DNA of 64,000 nucleotides from an uncultured Flavobacteriales bacterium (GTDB taxonomy: Bacteria; Bacteroidota; Bacteroidia; Flavobacteriales; Flavobacteriaceae), in contig CAJXRD010000001.1 of assembly GCA_913058295.1 (NCBI GenBank), positions 152,026 to 216,025 on the forward strand. Reading direction: 5' to 3'. How positions within the stretch are numbered: the first letter of the stretch is position 1; each line of letters opens with the position of its first letter. A model generated the notes under the pieces. That model had not been told where the DNA came from. It saw only the letters and a list, made by a program, of their open reading frames with translations, and made no database searches. Positions 61,501 to 64,000 of this stretch are shown one piece after another. A program made the translations under genes and the position numbers.

Positions 61501-63267
61501 ATGAAATTTTACACTATTGCATTATTTATTATGTCTTTCATGTTTTGTAATTCACAAAACATGAAAAAAGATAGTATTCAGAATTTATTAAGTACAACCA
61601 AAGATCAAAAAAAGGAAGCCTTACTTTATACTCAATTAGCAAAATTATATGAGCAATCTAAGTCTGATACCGCAGTATATTATGCTAAAAAAGGATACGA
61701 ACTTTCAAAACAAATTGATTATAATCTTGGGATAGCTGAAAACAAAGCAACTCTTGGCGATATCTTTGTAATAAAAAATCAATTAGATAAAGCAAAAGAA
61801 AATTATGTTATTGCAGCCGATTTATTTTTAAATGAAGAAAAACTTTTTGATTACACACAAATATCCATGATTATTGGAAATATTAATCTGGCACAAAATA
61901 ATTATGTTGAGGCACTTATATTATACCAAGAATGTTTAGATACTTCAAAAGAGAATGAATTCTCTGTCCTTACCCCTCATTTATATAATAATTTAGGAGA
62001 GCTTTATTTAGAAATAGAAGATTACGATGATGCAAAAAAATATTTTGATATAGCTTTTGATTTATTCAAGGATCATGATGATGAGTATAACGCTGCTCAT
62101 TCTTTATCTAATATATGTAAAATACAAAATAAGTTTGGAGATGATAATAAAGCAATAACAGGATATTTAGAATGTATAAAAGGATTTTCAATACATGAGA
62201 ATTGGGAGGATATAGCTTATACGTATAATTCTATTGCAGAAATTTATTTAAAAAAACAAGACTATAAAAAAGCTGAAGAATATATCCAAATGGCTTTAAA
62301 TACTATTGAAAATAATAGTGGAAAGTATAGTGGCCCATTATCATTTTATAAAACAAGAATATATACTACGGCCGCAGAAATATTATATAAAACCAATCAT
62401 CTAGAAAAGTCTTTAAATTATGCATATAAATCACTTAATCTTTCTTATTCTAATTCTTATAAAAAAAATATTTATGAGAATGCTAAAATTTTAAGTAAAA
62501 TATATGATAAAAAGAATAACATTGATTCTGCCTTAGCATATAATAAAATATATATTAATTATCATGAGGATTACCAACAAGAATACGATGTGAAGCATAT
62601 AACACAATTAAAAATGCAATATACATTTGATGAGATTCTTAGGAAAAAAGAATTAGATGATATTCAAAAAGAAGAGGCCCATAAGCGAAAAGAATTATTA
62701 TATATAGGCATATCAATTTTCACATTTCTTGCAGTAATTATTTTAGTTTTACTAAATATCAATCAAAAATCAAAAACAGCTAAAATCTCACTAAAAAAAG
62801 AAAATTTAGAATTAGAAAAATCGAAACTTAATCAAGATATTGAATATAAAAATAAAGAGCTGGCTTCAAATATGATGTATTTAGTAGAGAAGAATGAATT
62901 CATTACATCAATTGCTAAAAAATTAGTAGAATTTAAACCAACTACAAAAAAAGATAATCGAGATATTATTCAACAATTAATAAATGAATTAAAACAAAAC
63001 TCATCTGCAAAAATTTGGGACGAATTTGAGCTAAGATTCAAAGAAGTTCATTCAGAGTTTTATAATAAGCTTCACGAAAAATTTCCTGATTTATCTCCTA
63101 ATGAAATTAAAATCTGTGCATTCCTTCGATTAAATATGTCAACTAAAGAAATATCTTCCATTACTTATCAATCTGTAAAGAGTATTAACATGGCTCGTTT
63201 CCGTTTACGCAAGAAAATGGACATTGATAGAGAAGAGAATCTTATCACATTAATCACCCAATTATAG
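61501..63267 (+). CDS. TPR sensor with transmembrane helix and LuxR-like HTH
   Basis: A 588-residue single-component regulator. Signal peptide or anchor, seven to nine TPR units (about 30-370), transmembrane helix (LLYIGISIFTFLAVIILVLL, near 400-420), a coiled coil (KKENLELEKSKLNQDIEYKN), and a C-terminal helix-turn-helix from about 535: LSPNEIKICAFLRLNMSTKE, SITYQSVKSINMARFRLRKK. The LuxR-type domain would be cytoplasmic. This layout is widespread in flavobacteria; targets are unknown. The next genes on the same strand may be among its targets, which is inference. Confidence 0.85.
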   Translation: MKFYTIALFIMSFMFCNSQNMKKDSIQNLLSTTKDQKKEALLYTQLAKLYEQSKSDTAVYYAKKGYELSKQIDYNLGIAENKATLGDIFVIKNQLDKAKENYVIAADLFLNEEKLFDYTQISMIIGNINLAQNNYVEALILYQECLDTSKENEFSVLTPHLYNNLGELYLEIEDYDDAKKYFDIAFDLFKDHDDEYNAAHSLSNICKIQNKFGDDNKAITGYLECIKGFSIHENWEDIAYTYNSIAEIYLKKQDYKKAEEYIQMALNTIENNSGKYSGPLSFYKTRIYTTAAEILYKTNHLEKSLNYAYKSLNLSYSNSYKKNIYENAKILSKIYDKKNNIDSALAYNKIYINYHEDYQQEYDVKHITQLKMQYTFDEILRKKELDDIQKEEAHKRKELLYIGISIFTFLAVIILVLLNINQKSKTAKISLKKENLELEKSKLNQDIEYKNKELASNMMYLVEKNEFITSIAKKLVEFKPTTKKDNRDIIQQLINELKQNSSAKIWDEFELRFKEVHSEFYNKLHEKFPDLSPNEIKICAFLRLNMSTKEISSITYQSVKSINMARFRLRKKMDIDREENLITLITQL

Positions 63268-63504
63268 AAATACATCTTTTATTTCTCACTATTTTAATCA
63301 ATTCACCTTTTCAATAATAATTTATAAGAAACTTATAAACAGTCTATTACATGTTCTTGTAGTATAATTATTCCGCCTTTTATTAGAATGTAGAGATTTT
63401 GTGATGTCATATATAATTTTTCTCCTTTAACCTCCATATATATTTACCCAATCAAATAATAACCCAGATAAGAAATAATTCTATTTGGCGCAAAATTAAA
63501 ATCA

Positions 63505-63660
63505 ATGGCAAAACAGAACAAAAAGAAAACTGATAAGCAAGATATCGATATTGAACTTGAAAGTTTAATTAAACAAAATGAAAATCTAGCTACTGGAATG
63601 AAAAAAATAATTAACTCAATTAATAATAATAAAAACACTAATAAAAACTCAAAATTATGA
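63505..63660 (+). CDS. 51-residue basic protein, unknown function
   Basis: Small open frame MAKQNKKKTDKQDIDIELES through GMKKIINSIN, rich in Lys, Asn and Gln, ending at TGA 63658-63660. It overlaps the next start as ATGA, which supports a real translated gene with coupling. No known family recognised. On the opposite strand lies a 64-residue frame that I treat as a shadow. Confidence 0.5.
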   Translation: MAKQNKKKTDKQDIDIELESLIKQNENLATGMKKIINSINNNKNTNKNSKL

Positions 63661-64000
63661 AAAAGCTTTATTTTATAACATTGTTTCTGTTTTTAGCAGT
63701 AAATGCTTTTGCGCAATTCAATGTTAATATAAATGTAACTGATGCAGTATTCACAAATATTGAAAATGCAGATGTAACATTAGATGTAACCACATTACAA
63801 ACAGATGTAAATGGTAATGTAACTTTTCCTAATGTATTAGATGGGACTTATAACTATACCATATCTAAAGATTGTTTTGAAGAACAATCAGGTAGTATAA
63901 CTGTAAATGACGGAGATGTCAATAATAGTTATAGTATAAACCTTATTACCACTGCAAATATATTTTGGAATGTAAATGAAGATAATTCCCCAATGTCATT
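63657..64000 (+). CDS. Secreted protein, N-terminal part (cut by right edge)
   Basis: First 114 residues of a protein starting at ATG 63657. Signal peptide MKKLYFITLFLFLAVNAFAQ, then beta-rich sequence: NVTDAVFTNIENADVTLDV, TDVNGNVTFPNVLDGTYNY, typical of carboxypeptidase-regulatory-like or bacterial Ig-like surface modules. It is a likely type IX-secreted surface protein but the C-terminus with any sorting domain lies outside the window. Overlaps the 51-residue gene by four bases. Confidence 0.75.
   Translation, partial: MKKLYFITLFLFLAVNAFAQFNVNINVTDAVFTNIENADVTLDVTTLQTDVNGNVTFPNVLDGTYNYTISKDCFEEQSGSITVNDGDVNNSYSINLITTANIFWNVNEDNSPMS

Noticed and set aside
63444..63638. 64-residue minus-strand frame at the right end
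   Set aside because: It is antisense to the 51-residue gene, which has better coupling and start context.

Overview
This 64 kb window is chromosomal DNA of a member of the Bacteroidota, most likely a marine-type Flavobacteriaceae. The evidence is the very AT-rich composition, promoters of the TTG / TAnnTTTG type, the near absence of Shine-Dalgarno sites, the acpP-fabF-rnc-IPExxxVDY-pyk gene order, a bat (Bacteroides aerotolerance) operon, a PorZ-like type IX secretion gene next to recO, many SusC/CirA-era secreted or lipoprotein precursors ending in LFSC or SAQ-type signal peptides, and a gdhA/metB/nrdGD background. I see no rRNA, tRNA, phage, insertion sequence or CRISPR array. The window is cut at both ends: the left edge holds the C-terminus of a superoxide dismutase and the right edge the start of a secreted protein.

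Layout. 1-760: sod 3' end, terminator, then a 600-base gene-free stretch carrying two near-identical units (minus strand), each with a TATATTTG promoter element, about 40 conserved bases and an intrinsic terminator; these look like tandem small-RNA genes. 765-4349 (minus): HlyIII-type membrane protein, long-form PurF, PfkB kinase. 4.6-6.7 kb: a secreted protein, RNase HI and PurN. 6.9-11.2 kb (plus): fatty-acid and RNase III cluster ending in pyruvate kinase. 11.2-16.1 kb: sterol-desaturase-like enzyme, SH3 lipoprotein, DNA polymerase IV, CYTH phosphatase, monooxygenase and isoaspartyl peptidase. 16.3-19.1 kb: CAP lipoprotein, HaaO, and an ALDH7-type dehydrogenase. 19.1-24.2 kb (minus): SDR, AlbA_2/Schlafen protein, SPFH-GYF_2 protein, double zinc-ribbon membrane protein and PPP-type phosphatase, a set that resembles a membrane-stress module. 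24.4-33.7 kb (plus): moxR-DUF58-batD-like-batA-batB-batC-batD-batE. 33.7-45 kb: pirin, ferredoxin/CDGSH fusion, CvpA, pheS, gpsA, nadD-gmk-yicC, YheT hydrolase, thioesterase, EamA exporter, DUF481, ArsC-like. 45-50 kb: DinB, DUF3298 lipoprotein, cystathionine gamma-synthase, beta-barrel, NADP-GDH. 50-55.4 kb (plus): porZ-like, recO, TonB receptor, coupled by 1-4 base overlaps. 55.4-61.3 kb (minus): lipoprotein, epimerase, APS-reductase-type CysH, class III ribonucleotide reductase nrdGD, split YeeE/YedE pair. 61.5-64 kb (plus): TPR-membrane-HTH regulator, a 51-residue gene and a secreted protein start.

The window also contains a family of short dispersed palindromic repeats (about ten places). 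Most are intergenic, but one forms part of the coding sequence of a signal peptide in the bat cluster and another lies in frame inside the SH3 lipoprotein. The best candidates for something undescribed are the tandem small-RNA-like units after sod, the terminator-like hairpin inside the first codons of rnc, the SPFH/zinc-ribbon/AlbA_2/phosphatase set, and the regulator-microprotein-secreted protein locus at the right edge. Several gene starts were moved from TTG codons to ATG because the TTG is the end of a promoter -7 element or lies inside a terminator.
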